A stretch of DNA of 64,000 bases, taken from positions 1,054,001-1,118,000 of the forward strand of contig NW_025813485.1 of assembly GCF_021976095.1 (NCBI RefSeq), in the 5' to 3' direction. The translations under genes and the position numbers were made by a program. Below, in pieces: positions 36,778 to 64,000 of this stretch (positions within the stretch are counted from its first letter, which is position 1; the number at the start of each line of letters is the position of its first letter). The DNA comes from Xenia sp. Carnegie-2017. Its lineage: Eukaryota > Cnidaria > Anthozoa > Malacalcyonacea > Xeniidae. The notes beneath the pieces were generated by a model. That model searched no databases and was not told the origin of the DNA. It was given only the letters and a program-made list of their open reading frames with translations.

Positions 36778-39700
36778 ATGACTCGGGCATACGATTCCTT
36801 TAAATCTCTTTTTTTCTCTGCGTGTAAATATGGAAAAAATATTCGCCGAAACACAAAACAAAGTTTGACATTCACCTTAAGCGTCATTGTTATTGGATCT
36901 GGCTTCTCACTTTTCAATTATTTTAGTCTAAACATTATCCCATCATCAATACTTCTGGCTTCAGATAAACGAGAAAAGAAAAAAGTTGTTATTCTTGGCA
37001 CTGGTTGGGGTGCTGTCAATTTTTTAAGGTGCGTACTTCTGCGAAAATTGACCAATACAATTGATTCATAAATTATTAAAAAATTATGTAGTTGATTATT
37101 AAAGTAAATGGTTTGAGCTTGGGAGTATCGTTATATGTTTGTAAATGATGATCGTCCAGGTTAATAAAGTCCTGAGAAGGACTGTTTTTGTTCTTGTTGA
37201 CTGACGTTTCGACAACCTTAGCGGTAGTCATCTTCAGAGTCAAAAATTTGTCATTTTTGACTCTGAAGATGACCTAATTGTCGAAACGTCAGTCAACAAG
37301 AACAAAAACAGTCCTTCTCAGGACTTTATTAACCTGGACGATCATCATTTACAAACATATAGTTGATTATTGATATATGATGGCACTGATGTCCTTGTGT
37401 GAACATTCTTTCGTTGTTGTTTATGTTGAGGGAAAAATTGCTTTCAGAAAGATTAAAGCCATTCCAAATTAATGTTCAAATTATGTTCTTATTAAAAACA
37501 TGTCGTCTCTACTTACATTACAATTACAAGTTTTATCTTTGATAACAACTTTAGACAACAATCATCGCCTTGCTCTGATGGTCTTGGGCTTGTATTTATC
37601 AGCTCTCGAGTTCCCCCAAAGTTCTCTGTTTGCATAAGCCTGTGCATAACACAGTAAACATCTTTTATTTCTTGATTTAAGAGACAAAACTATTGAATCA
37701 CATGTGTGATACCTCATGACACTGGGCATAATCAAACAATGACATTCTAGGAACTGCAGAACAGTTTTATCTTAGGGAGGGTTTAAATCATCTATTAATT
37801 GGTTCCAACCTCTGTTTATTCTTGTAACACACACATTTGCTATGTTTGAAAGCTAAAACAATGCCCTCCCTCCCTTGCTCTTTGTTCCCTCCCTGCTTTA
37901 TTGTACTGTCTTCTCTGTATTATTCTACTATCAATGTCTTTGACACAAATTTTTGCTTCAAACATATCTTCACATGTTGGAGATTGGTTTATAAAACTAA
38001 TAAGAATTGTCATGACTTTGTTTCACACAATTATTTGATGATAAGTTTATTTCATTATTGTGAAATCATGTGTAAACTGCACTGAATCTTATTAAAAACC
38101 AGCAATATTGCAATTCTTATTTATTTTTAGAAATTTGGATCCTGATTTGTACGAGATTGAGATTGTCTCACCAAGAAACTATTTCTTGATGACCCCCCTT
38201 CTTCCTAGTGTTACCGTGGGAACATTGGAAGCTCGTAGTTTAGTTGAGCCAATCAGGAAGCTATACAGTAAATGGCACAAGACTGACATATATTTTCACG
38301 AGGCTGAGTGTGTAGACGTTGATGTTGAAAATCATGTAGTGAAGTGTCAAGATATTTCAGGTTGTTTCTACTCTGTCTCAGAATACTTTATGACTAAATT
38401 ATCAGCAAGCAATGAAAACTATCAGTTTAGTAAGCAATCCATTTATGCTAAATATTTCTTGGTCTATCAGTGTGTAGCCCAGAGGTTTTGCTTACATAAA
38501 CCTACGAATGACTTTCGCACAAATTCCCTCTAGTTATAGTCTCGTTATAGTTTAATACTTTAAATTGATAATGAAATATGTTTGGTTTGCCCTAATTATA
38601 TTTTTATATATAATGAGGTATCTTTGTTTTATTTTAAAGGAATAGCAGGTGAAAATCCTGAGTTCACTTTAAATTACGATCTTCTCATCGTTGCTGTTGG
38701 TGCTCAAAATAATACTTTTAATACACCTGGAGTAGAAGAAAACTGTCATTTTTTAAAATCCATCAACGATGTTAACGCTATCAGAAATAATATTCTTGAC
38801 TGTTTTGAAACTGCTGCAATGAAAGGACGGTCGGACGATGAAATCAAACAGTTGTTGCATTTCGTTGTAGTCGGAGGAGGACCGACTGGTTAGTGGAATA
38901 TTTTCCAGCTTAGTTTTGTAGTTCTACCACCTCCTGGTTTGTTAACCAATTAAAGTCAATGTGATGGCATATGTCAAATTTTGGCTCTGAATGTGTGTAG
39001 CTACCATGGCAGAAAAATGTTCACATGTAAATTTCTTAATGTATTAGGTGTAGAATTTGCTGCAGAACTTTGTGACTTTGTGAAAGAAGATTTGATAAAG
39101 CAGTATGGAAAACTTTCAGAAATTGCTCAAATAACATTGGTACACAGTCGAGATCATATTTTGAATAATTATGATGAACAGGTAAAAGTTATCATTTTCT
39201 TTCTAAAGTTGCCATTTTATTGATTAGCGTTCTTGTTTAGATCAGTGACTACACTGAAAAGCGTTTTAAGTCAGATATTGTTAACTGTGTGACAAATTCC
39301 CGTGTCACGGAGGTCATTGATCATTCTCTTGTTATCATGGACAAAATGTCAAAACAAAAACGTAACGAAAGATTTGGTGTGTGTGTATGGGCTACTGGTA
39401 TAGCTCCTTGTCCTCTTACTAAGAAAATTGCTCAGAAATTACCTCAGCAAAACAACAGGTTTTGTCTATTTCTTTATTTGATATAGTTTAATGGTTATTA
39501 TCAATAATTTTTAATCTGACAAATTTTTATGATTTTGGCCTCAGGAACACCACCCATTCTTCCCTTTTGTCAGTCTCAAACCCATAGAAATGCCGGAAGG
39601 ACATTAATTTTTAAAATCTGACCAAATTAATTATGCGAATCAGTTCTTCTTCAATACAGGATCGATAGAAGCCTGAGTAACAACGAGCGCCATCAGTACT

Positions 39701-41446
39701 GTTGACCCGCAGAGTGTTGATGGAAATTAAACAACCTTAGGTTGATAGAGGAGAGGAAGAAGACGTATGCATAGACTTTTACAGTTTATGAGTTACAGAA
39801 GGGGCTTAGAATGTTGGGGCTTTAGAAAAAAAGCAAAATAGTTGGTGGACATTAAACTTAGGAGAAAGATAGACATCCAAAGACCAAAAGGAAAGGTCTT
39901 ACAGCTAAACGTTTACTAGCAGGACTCAAACTGTTTTATTTTGATGTTGATCAGCTCTGAGTTCTTTCTTGTTTGTGATGGTGATGAACAGGTTATCAAG
40001 CGAGGTTAGACAGACGTCCATATGGACCATGATGTCTAATGATATTGTGACAGGTAGTGAAAATAAGTAGCAGGTAGGGGCTACTCTAGAGAGATGGAAA
40101 TATACACTTGAAATTGAAGATCAGCCGAAAGAAGACAAAACACGCATATGTGTGTAAGTAAGAGATACCCAAGAGGAACAAGGTTACAAGAAGTAGAGAT
40201 AAAGAAGGTAGAACATTTTAGTTAGTCAAGATCAACAGTCCAAAGCCATAAAAATTATGGAAATGGAATGAAGTGTGTTTAGTGTGTGTTCCGATAACAT
40301 ATAATTGGTAAAACGGCAGTGAGACAAACAATGTTTAATGGATATAAGAGAGAGGCATTGAAAAAAAGGCAATAGTTAAAGTTGAAGGTTGCAGAGGTCT
40401 GCTTTAGGGGAGAAAAGGAATGGTGTAGCCAGCCAATAAAAAATTTACACGATCTGTCGCTGTCACTGGGGAGAAGGAAGTCTTTTTACTTTTTGAACAT
40501 TGTTTTAATGTCAATAGGCATGGTCTTGTTACGGATAAATTTCTAAGAGTGAAGGGCAGTAATGGGACTATTTATGCAATTGGTGACTGCGCTGTTGTTG
40601 AACAAGAAAAAATTACAGAGTCCATTGATGAATGGTTTAAAAAAGCAGACAAAGATTTCGATGGCTCCCTTGACATTGACGAATTTACAGGTAAATCGAA
40701 AATTTTTTGAAAGGATACAAGTAAACTAACGCAGACATATTTTTTTATACTTAAATTAATTAGTATTATTTCGTATATACATTGGTGTTGAAAGTTATAC
40801 TTGCAATTTTCAGCTATAATGGAACAAGCCAAAGAGAAATATCCTCAAGTGTCGTCTTACTTCACATCTGCATGGAAAACGTCGATAAAAAAGTAGGTTT
40901 TGCAAATATATTTTAAACTTTAGAAGGTTAAGTCATTATGTGCACATTTTATGACTTTCAGTCTTGCCGTCTTTTTTAAATTGATCGCCTGGTGCATTAT
41001 AAAGAACGAATCCCTTTGATTTTGTTAGGGCCTTTAATGAGGTGGATGAAGATGGCAACAAGAAATTAAATGTAAACGAATTTCGAGACGTTTTGAAGAA
41101 GGTGGACAGTAAACTACGAAGTTATCCTGCAACTGCACAAGTTGCATCTCAACAAGGTCGTTATCTTGCCAAATTGTTTACCAAAATTCATTCGTCAGAA
41201 AATGAGGACTTTAAAGATTTGGATTTACAACCATTCTCATATCGCCATCTTGGATCCTTTGCCTATGTTGGAGATGATAAAGCCGTCTTAAAAGTACCTA
41301 TTTTAGGTACTTTGTCTGGCTGGTGGGTGATGTGGTTGTGGAGAGCGACGTATCTTAATGAATGTGTTGGATGGCGAACGAGGATCTTGGTTGCGTTTGA
41401 TTGGATAAAAACGAAGATAAATGGACGTGATACTTCAAGAATTTAA
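36778..41446 (+). CDS. ndh2: Alternative (type II) NADH dehydrogenase with EF-hands
   Basis: Eight exons: 36778-37028, 38131-38360, 38640-38888, 39048-39181, 39241-39458, 40518-40690, 40814-40892, 41029-41446; in phase, 583 codons plus a TAA. It is a single-subunit FAD enzyme that oxidises NADH and reduces ubiquinone without pumping protons, at the mitochondrial inner membrane. The N-terminus is basic with a hydrophobic segment (residues ~30-58), consistent with an import sequence and membrane anchor. The first dinucleotide fold is VVILGTGWGAVNFLR, then EIEIVSPRNYFLMTPLLPS. The second fold is VVVGGGPTGVEFAAEL. Further motifs are WATGIAPCPLTK and the FAD-binding YAIGDCA. Two EF-hand loops, DKDFDGSLDIDEF and DEDGNKKLNVNEF, are inserted before the C-terminal membrane-binding part (SGWWVMWLWRATYL). 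This matches Ca2+-responsive NDB-type enzymes of fungi and plants. Most bilaterians lack the gene; some non-bilaterian and basal deuterostome animals keep it. Confidence 0.95.
37197..37243 (-). ncRNA. Hammerhead-like motif, left arm
   Basis: Same minus-strand architecture as at 4173-4219: TTGACT, CTGAAGA, an extra T, a GACTACC/GGTTGTC stem, GAAA, CGTC, AGTCAA. Stem I pairs over six bases. Confidence 0.65.
37257..37296 (+). ncRNA. Hammerhead-like motif, right arm
   Basis: Plus strand: stem I TTGACT (37257-37262), CTGAAGA (37263-37269), T, a shorter stem II GAC/GTC with loop CTAATT, GAAA (37283-37286), CGTC (37287-37290), and stem I closing strand AGTCAA (37291-37296). Confidence 0.6.
37372..38130 (+). 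other. Remainder of NDH-2 intron 1
   Basis: No exon or recognised repeat. A plus-strand open frame at 37837-38085 has no splice support. The acceptor is TTATTTTTAG at 38130. Confidence 0.5.
39459..40517 (+). other. NDH-2 intron 5
   Basis: A 1.06-kb intron, less AT-rich and purine-rich on the plus strand (AGAGGAGAGGAAGAAGAC-type stretches) and unlike the neighbouring introns. This suggests a decayed insertion, but I could not identify a family. Confidence 0.4.
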
Positions 41447-42552
41447 TGGACATCCCATGATTTGGATAAATCTTCTCACATCATGCACCTGTATTTTGTT
41501 GAGATTCTAGAATGTTTTTTATTCAATAATTTTGCAGTTATTATAATATTGCTTTGGGCTCAGGTTTTTTTAAAGATTTGGTGACAACGACCCAAAATGA
41601 AGTATTTTGATTAGTAGTTGTAATATTCTATTATATTGTTCATTATTAGATTTTCTTTTAAATTTTCTTATGTAAATCAAGTTTTTTCGTCCTCAGAATA
41701 GACTAGCATGTAAATAATACTGTACGTTTTCTATCTAGATAACTGGAAAGTCCAGCCCGCTATTTTTTGTCTAGCATTTCAGCAGAACGCTATCATTATT
41801 CATTTGTCTGGAATATCACAGACTTTACAATATGTGAGTTAACATAATTCTCTCAAAATAGCCCTTCGGTGTGTGAACACATTCATAGAAAATAAAAAAT
41901 ATTTTGCACCTTTGAACGTTTTATATGTTTAAACTTTTAAAAGTGAGAAAAATTGTACAATGAGAGGGAGTTGGGAGAAGTTAGTGAAATAAACGATATC
42001 CTTTTAGAATTTTAGTGGCAATCAATTGTTCGCGACAAACATGAAATAGGGATTGTTGATGTTTTACTTTTATGCAAAGTCACTTTAACAATTACTTTCT
42101 TGTTTTTGGGCATATTTTCAGCTTAAATTTACGAGTAAGTCAAATCATAAAACTTTGGGAAAGTTTGCAGAGCAGCGCAGCATTTCATGATCACCCAGAC
42201 TCTGGATGAGCAACGAAGATCAGCGGCACACGTCACCATTTTCCGCAATGACACAAATTCAGTGATATTACAGTTTATATTACAGTTCACTGCACAGAAT
42301 AGATAATGTGTCTGGAATAATAATAATAATAATAACAACAAATAGATAATGCGCATCCGTCATGGTGTCGTCCCGACAAATCGTTGTGTGTAAACTGCTG
42401 TAAACGCATATGTGAAAGCGTCACTCGGCAGCCAGAAATCGTCGGAAAAAGTTTCCGATTGCGCCTACTTTTGGTGGATGTTTGTTTGCGTCATTCGTTG
42501 TTGTGGTGTTTAGAAATTAGAAAAGCACAACTTCATTAAAAATAATTTGACT
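41447..42552. other. Spacer between NDH-2 and IWS1
   Basis: It holds the NDH-2 3' UTR (AATAAA at about 41891), a short AAT microsatellite near 42317-42341 and the IWS1 promoter/5' UTR. No further gene is seen. Confidence 0.4.
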
Positions 42553-45500
42553 ATGTCAGATTCAGATAACGAGAAAAGTGACTCAGGATCTGAATATTCT
42601 GAAGCAGAAACCCCTCCTACGCCAGGCAACTATGTTAATGAAGACAGCAAACGAACGATTCCCAAGGAAAATCAAGATGAAAAAATTGACGAGGAAGAAA
42701 AGTTGGAAGAAGCGATTTTAAACGAAGGTAGCTGACAAACTATTTTTAAAGTTTTTATTTTTAAATCATCATGTTTCGATTCTTTTATGTTTTTTTTAAA
42801 TTTAATCAATGGTATAATAATCGTTTTGCTGCGTCTTGATAGGATCCAGTCTCCCAGACTTTATGAGTTCAATTTTAATGTTTTTCTTTAAAATTCCTAT
42901 ATCATATAGTAGTTCTTTTAAAGTTTTTCGTTACCGCTTGGTTTTGGAAAAATAATTAATATCTCCTCTTTGCTTGTTATATTTTTATCATTTAACCATT
43001 TGGATCCCCTAAATTTATATGTATGATTCTCTTATTTTTTTAGCTAAGAAACTTTATTAATGTAAGGTATAAATGATTAATTTTATTCATTTACACTCAA
43101 GATAATGGCCAAATTCCTGAGAATGATCATAAGGACACCACCTGTACAGTAGGACTATCTGACTTATCTCATGATGAAATTAGAGATGAGAGATCTGAAG
43201 ATGAAATGGAAAATAAAAAAGTTCAAATAGATCTGGAACAAACTGCAGCAAAGATTTCTGATGATGAAGACAACATGCAAAAATCATTTGCTAGTGATAA
43301 TAATGACATCAATGATAATGTAAAAGACATACAGAATGACAAGTGTGAAGGTGAAGAAGCACCAAGTATAGCAAAAGAAAATCAGCTTGATGATGATAAT
43401 CAAAGCTTAAAGGATGTTATTGAACCACAAAGCAAAATGAAAAAAACCATTGAAAATACAAATTCTTCATCTCTTGATGTAACCGAAGATCCAAAATCAC
43501 TAGACTTAGAAATTGATGAAGCTAATACAACCAAGCTTCAAGACCATGAGAAGGAAGAACAAGTTTTGAAGAATGATACTTTGGAGGAAAATGATTTGTT
43601 GAATCTCACCGAGATTAGTGATTTTTCTATGCAATTGACTGGTGATGAAGAAGCAATTGTGGAGGATATTTTGCAAAATGCTGGCGATGACATTCTTCTT
43701 CCTGAAGGTAGCAAACAAGGTAAAACAAAATATAAGAGACTTTATTGAGTGTTACTGTAGATGTCCAATGTTAAAAATGAATAAACCAAAATTGAAATTT
43801 TTCATTTTTCTTACCTAATATATTGACCTAAAAATTTTACAGGAAATGTATCTCACAAAACGCCTAAAGATGATAATGACATTGAAGAGTAAGTTTGTTA
43901 TGTGTGTACTATGTGTAGTTTACCCCAACTCACTTTCAATATTGTTAAGAAAGGCTTGAGTCCGTTTCATTACCATGAATTATTTGTAACTATTTTAATA
44001 CAACATTTAGATCAACTGGTGTTGCCGGGGAACTTATTAATGATATTTTTGGATCAAGTGATGAAGATGATGAAGATTTTCAGGTAATGGTTGTGAATTT
44101 ATAAGCAAAAATAAAAATGTTATTTTGCATATTGTTTTTTATACTTTTCACTATAACAATTGTTTATTACAATGATGTAGTATGTACTTGAGTAAGGAAT
44201 TATGAATCTCGATTTTAGGGGTTTGAAGATGATGAACTTCGTGGTTCCACTAAAATGAAGAAAAAATCTAAAACGAAACCTGAGAAAAAAGGAGGTTTTG
44301 ATTTTAGTTTCATATCATGCAGTGTTAATTAGTTTAAATTGGTTGTAAAATAACAAATTTGACTCAATTTCATTATGTTGTAGATGTAATGTCTGACGAG
44401 GAAGATGACGAGAAAAAACAAAAGCCTGAAGAAGAAATAAAAGCAGTTGAAGAACCTATGACTGTACCTCCACCTGAAGACAGTGATGATGATGTACTAG
44501 AAGAGTCAAGTCAAGCGTACGTAAGCATTTCATTTGAGAGAAAGATACATTTTGAAATATATGACATGCAGGCGTACATAAGTAGATAAATGTACACGTA
44601 CACCAGTGTGCGAATTAACGGTGTGCAATGTGCACATCGTTTTAGCTAAAATGAAAACAATTGCACATCACTTTTTCAAACGATGTGCAAAAATCAGCAG
44701 TTTTAACGAAAAACACTGTCGTAAATCATATGAATGTGTTCACGTTTAAAAATATTAATTTAGCAATTAGCGCTATATAATAATTAACGTAATATCGATT
44801 TGATTATGCCTCTAAAGGAACACTTTGTCAAAAAATTGCACACCGTTTTTCTGAACTAATTCGCACACTGACGTACACCCATTCAAAATCATGTTTTAAG
44901 GTATGGCTACTGTTTTAACATGCATTTATAAATGTTTTTGTTATGTTTCACTTATTAGATTTGTCTCAGATTTTGATTTGATGATGGAAAAAAAACGAGA
45001 GGTAGATATAACATTATAAATTTTATTGATGATTGTTTCTTGCATTGTCATGGTTACCGTACATAACTAAAACATAACGCAATGACACAGGTGAAGGATG
45101 ACTACTCGACTTAATAGGCATCGCAAGATTCCAAAGTGATATACATTTATTACTTGTATGTTTAAGGGGAATTTTTAGCATGGCTATGACACAAGAAAAA
45201 TATCTTTATCCCTAATATAGATCTTTTAGGTTCATTCTCACATAAACACTTAATTCACGACCTTTGAAAAACAAGAGCAGTGCAAAGATGCATTAGAGCA
45301 GAATTTTTCAATAACAAATCACGTGTTTCTGCTAAAAGTAACACTGACCTGAGCGGAAATTCCAAGCAATTGGGTTTTCATTCTTTCATTACAAAAATTC
45401 TTGTCAAACTTTAATGATTACAAACATTCTATTTTAGGAGAATAGAAAAGCACGAAGAAGAAGAAAGGTTAAACATGCAGTTTTATGTTAAAACTATGAG

Positions 45501-47070
45501 ATTTTTTAGCGAGACAGCGCCAACCGTTTTTTTGTTTGAATTGACATAGATACGTGTTTACAGCAACTGTAAAATCCACTTTTTTTCCTACATTCTAGGA
45601 TTGCGATATAATCAACGACAACGATGATTTTGTGGCTAATATAATAAAAACCATGAAAGAAGCTGCTGAAGAAGATAGATTAGCCAACGAAGCGCGTCAG
45701 GCTGCAACAAAGAAACTTAAAATGTTGCCAACTATCCTCAGACATATGTTGAAGTATGAAGTTATAGTCTAATCATGTGAATTGCACGTGAACTACTGTT
45801 TTTAATAAATTAATATCTCGAGTGTGAATCACCAAAGAAATCACTGTGATTTTAGAATAGATTTGATGGTTATATTCGTGGAAAGCAATGTTCTCCCTGT
45901 TTTAAAGGTAAAATTTTTCACTGGGAAATGTTTTGTAATACCAATGTGTAACTACCTGGATGTTTTCTTTGCAGGAATGGATAAGTCCCCTTCCAGATGG
46001 ATCATTACCTCATTTACAAATACGGGAAGGGATCCTAAACATTTTAGAGCAGGTACTAACACAAGAATAAAGCTTTTGTTGCATGTCCAGACATAAACTG
46101 TCTTAACGAATTATAACGTTTATATCTTCATAACATATAAATCCATTTTGACAGCTTCCCCCAGTGGACAGTGGAACGCTTAAAGTCAGTGGAATTGGTA
46201 AAGCTGTTATGTATTTATTCAGACATCCCAAAGAGACAAGGAAGAACAAGCAACGAGCGGGGAAAATCATCAGTAAGTTTGGTTTCCACAATATGTTTAC
46301 TTGTAGCTTGCCCAAATAGTTCCTTTCTACCATTAAACCCTTCAACTGCATTACTGTCACTGAGTTCGATTGTTCTTGTATAGGTGAATGGTCAAGACCT
46401 ATATTTGGAGTGACCGCAAATTTCAAGTCAATGTCACGTGAAGAAAGAGAGGAAAGAGATTATGCTAATATGTCGAAACGGAGAAGATTAAGGTACGTTA
46501 ATGTAAATTATTGTACTTGGTGAAGACTTCTTTTCATTTATCATATATCTTCTCATTTTGCAGTAGAGATGGTGTAGATGGAGGAAAGACTCCCAAAAGA
46601 ATTGAAAACGCTATTAAATCTGATTCAAAGTAAAGACGAATTTTCAGCACTTCTTCCTAAACACATGACCATTTTCTGCGTTTTTATTTCTCTCAAAATT
46701 CACTTTCTATTTTCATCAGGAGTTTGCGTCCTGGTGATAAAGGTTGGTGTATGCGTGCCCGGGTTCCAGCTCCTTCTAATAAAGATTACGTTGTTCGACC
46801 CAAGAGCAATATTGAACCTGTCGATTTTTCTAAGGTATTACATACATAGATATTGTGACGTTTGCACCCGAGGACTGGAACGAATTTCTAAGAATCCAAT
46901 TTGAAAGACTATAGTGTGAGTATGAAAACACACTTGTCTATTTTGTCTAGACATCCAAGAAAACATTAAATCGTTTTGAGAAACAGAAAAGAAAGTTGAA
47001 CGAGAAAAAAGCAGTTTCTCGACAACGTGCCGTCGACATCAGTCTTGAAGGAAGGAAAATGGCTTTATAG
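42553..47070 (+). CDS. IWS1: IWS1 transcription elongation factor
   Basis: Sixteen exons: 42553-42727, 43102-43719, 43843-43888, 44011-44083, 44219-44294, 44384-44516, 44959-45001, 45438-45467, 45599-45753, 45856-45907, 45975-46052, 46155-46272, 46384-46492, 46564-46629, 46720-46834, 46951-47070; in phase, 668 codons plus a TAG. The first ~390 residues are acidic, low-complexity and poorly conserved, starting [20 protein letters not shown]. The C-terminal half carries the TFIIS N-terminal-type helical domain: [16 protein letters not shown], then [20 protein letters not shown], then [20 protein letters not shown] and [20 protein letters not shown]. After it come [20 protein letters not shown] and a basic tail. 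IWS1 binds Spt6 and acts with RNA polymerase II in elongation and mRNA export in the nucleus. The donor at 44516 was chosen because it keeps the next exon open. Confidence 0.94.
44604..44870. mobile_element. hAT-type MITE in an IWS1 intron
   Basis: A 267-bp element with terminal inverted repeats starting CAGTGTGCGAATTA and ending TAATTCGCACACTG. It is flanked by the 8-bp direct repeat ACGTACAC (44596-44603 and 44871-44878). Internal repeats of the GTGCAATGTGCACATCG type are present. There is no coding sequence; an autonomous hAT would supply the transposase. Confidence 0.9.
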
Positions 47071-47504
47071 TATGATTAGAAGTTAACACGAGAGAACTAA
47101 ATTGGAAGAAATGAATTATTCTCATTTCGTATACATAGCTGTGTTTCTTGGTGCTTAAAAATTTTACGCCAGAAAAAGCCTTTTCGTCGATAGAAAATCG
47201 ATTTAGATAGTGTTATGAATAAGTATTAAAACCTACGTAAATGTGTACACCGGTGTTTAGAAAAAGCAAGCCTCGCCACATAACTAGCACACTTTGAACA
47301 TTTCTTGCTACTTCAATAAGTTTACATACCTTTTTTTATTAAAAAGAATGATTCTTATCTTAATATGTAAAATATTGTCGATGCATATAAAATTAACAAA
47401 CATATTAAACTCCGACAAATCGTAATGCAAATTACGTTAAATTATCCATGTATAAAGAATGCAACAATGTTTGACGATCGAGGTGAGATATATGGCAAAT
47501 AAAT
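47071..47504. other. Convergent 3' spacer of IWS1 and SMC1A
   Basis: Only 434 bases separate the two stop codons, so the 3' UTRs probably abut or overlap. No gene or repeat is seen here. Confidence 0.5.
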
Positions 47505-63925
<16,421 letters not shown>

Positions 63926-64000
63926 TAAATGAATAACTCAAAGGAAACCTGTAAAAAGGTTGATAAAATAGATGAAAAAATGAGAGAAGGATTGTATTTG

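Larger units (their letters stand above)
37101..37359. mobile_element. Small PLE/retrozyme-like insertion with back-to-back hammerheads
   Basis: A 259-bp palindromic insertion in NDH-2 intron 1. It consists of two PLE terminal repeats in inverted orientation (about 37132-37248 and 37252-37359) with almost no spacer. It is flanked by a perfect 12-bp direct repeat TAGTTGATTATT (37089-37100 and 37360-37371). The left terminus AAAGTAAATGG equals that of PLE fossil B. There is no coding sequence. Clean boundaries and high identity to fossil B suggest it is the youngest PLE insertion here. Confidence 0.85.

Noticed and set aside
39459-40517. A transposon or hidden exon in NDH-2 intron 5
   Set aside because: The composition is odd, but no terminal repeats, conserved protein or splice-compatible frame was found. 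NDH-2 is complete without it.
42553-47070. Claspin
   Set aside because: The acidic N-terminal half first suggested claspin, but the C-terminal half matches IWS1 throughout ([35 protein letters not shown]).

Overview
The window is nuclear DNA from an animal. It is AT-rich and carries intron-rich genes with GT-AG splice sites, many tandem arrays and fragments of several transposon families. Six genes are readable across most or all of their coding sequence, and a seventh runs off the left edge. An EF-hand type-II (alternative) NADH dehydrogenase, Penelope-like elements (PLEs) with GIY-YIG nuclease domains, and hammerhead-like motifs together suggest an early-branching marine invertebrate. A cnidarian is my best guess, possibly a hydrozoan. 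That is an inference and not a proof. All exon boundaries were read by eye and can be off by 1-2 bases.

Layout. 1-1.9 kb: exons of an unidentified minus-strand gene. 3.3-4.8 kb: two PLE fossils facing each other, each with a hammerhead-like motif. 6.2-7.0 kb: a PIF/Harbinger-type element with a TTA target duplication. 7.5-11.4 kb (+): an SLC16 monocarboxylate-transporter family gene. 11.9-12.56 kb: a minisatellite that grew out of a PLE terminal repeat. 12.6-20.7 kb (-): PTPDC1, a dual-specificity phosphatase with 15 exons, PLE fossils in two introns and a small hAT element in a third. 21.5-35.6 kb (-): an ABCC4/MRP4-type ABC exporter with 29 exons, all in phase, and a 1.3 kb 25-bp satellite in one intron. 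35.87-36.6 kb: a Harbinger element carrying a MADF-domain gene remnant. 36.8-41.4 kb (+): NDH-2 with two EF-hands; a small PLE palindrome with back-to-back hammerheads lies in intron 1. 42.55-47.07 kb (+): IWS1, the Spt6-interacting elongation factor. 47.5-63.9 kb (-): SMC1A, convergent with IWS1, with 41 exons located and several minisatellites in its introns.

The neighbouring genes have no obvious shared pathway: transport (SLC16, ABCC4), cilium/signalling phosphatase (PTPDC1), mitochondrial respiration (NDH-2), transcription elongation (IWS1) and cohesin (SMC1A). The strongest oddities are in SMC1A. A ~1 kb tandem array is built from the gene's own exon start plus its splice acceptor, and it occupies the exact place where a conserved hinge exon should be. 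Two other SMC1A exons carry apparent one-base frameshifts. The second theme is PLE-derived structure: hammerhead-like ribozymes at four or more sites, and a satellite expanded from a PLE terminus.
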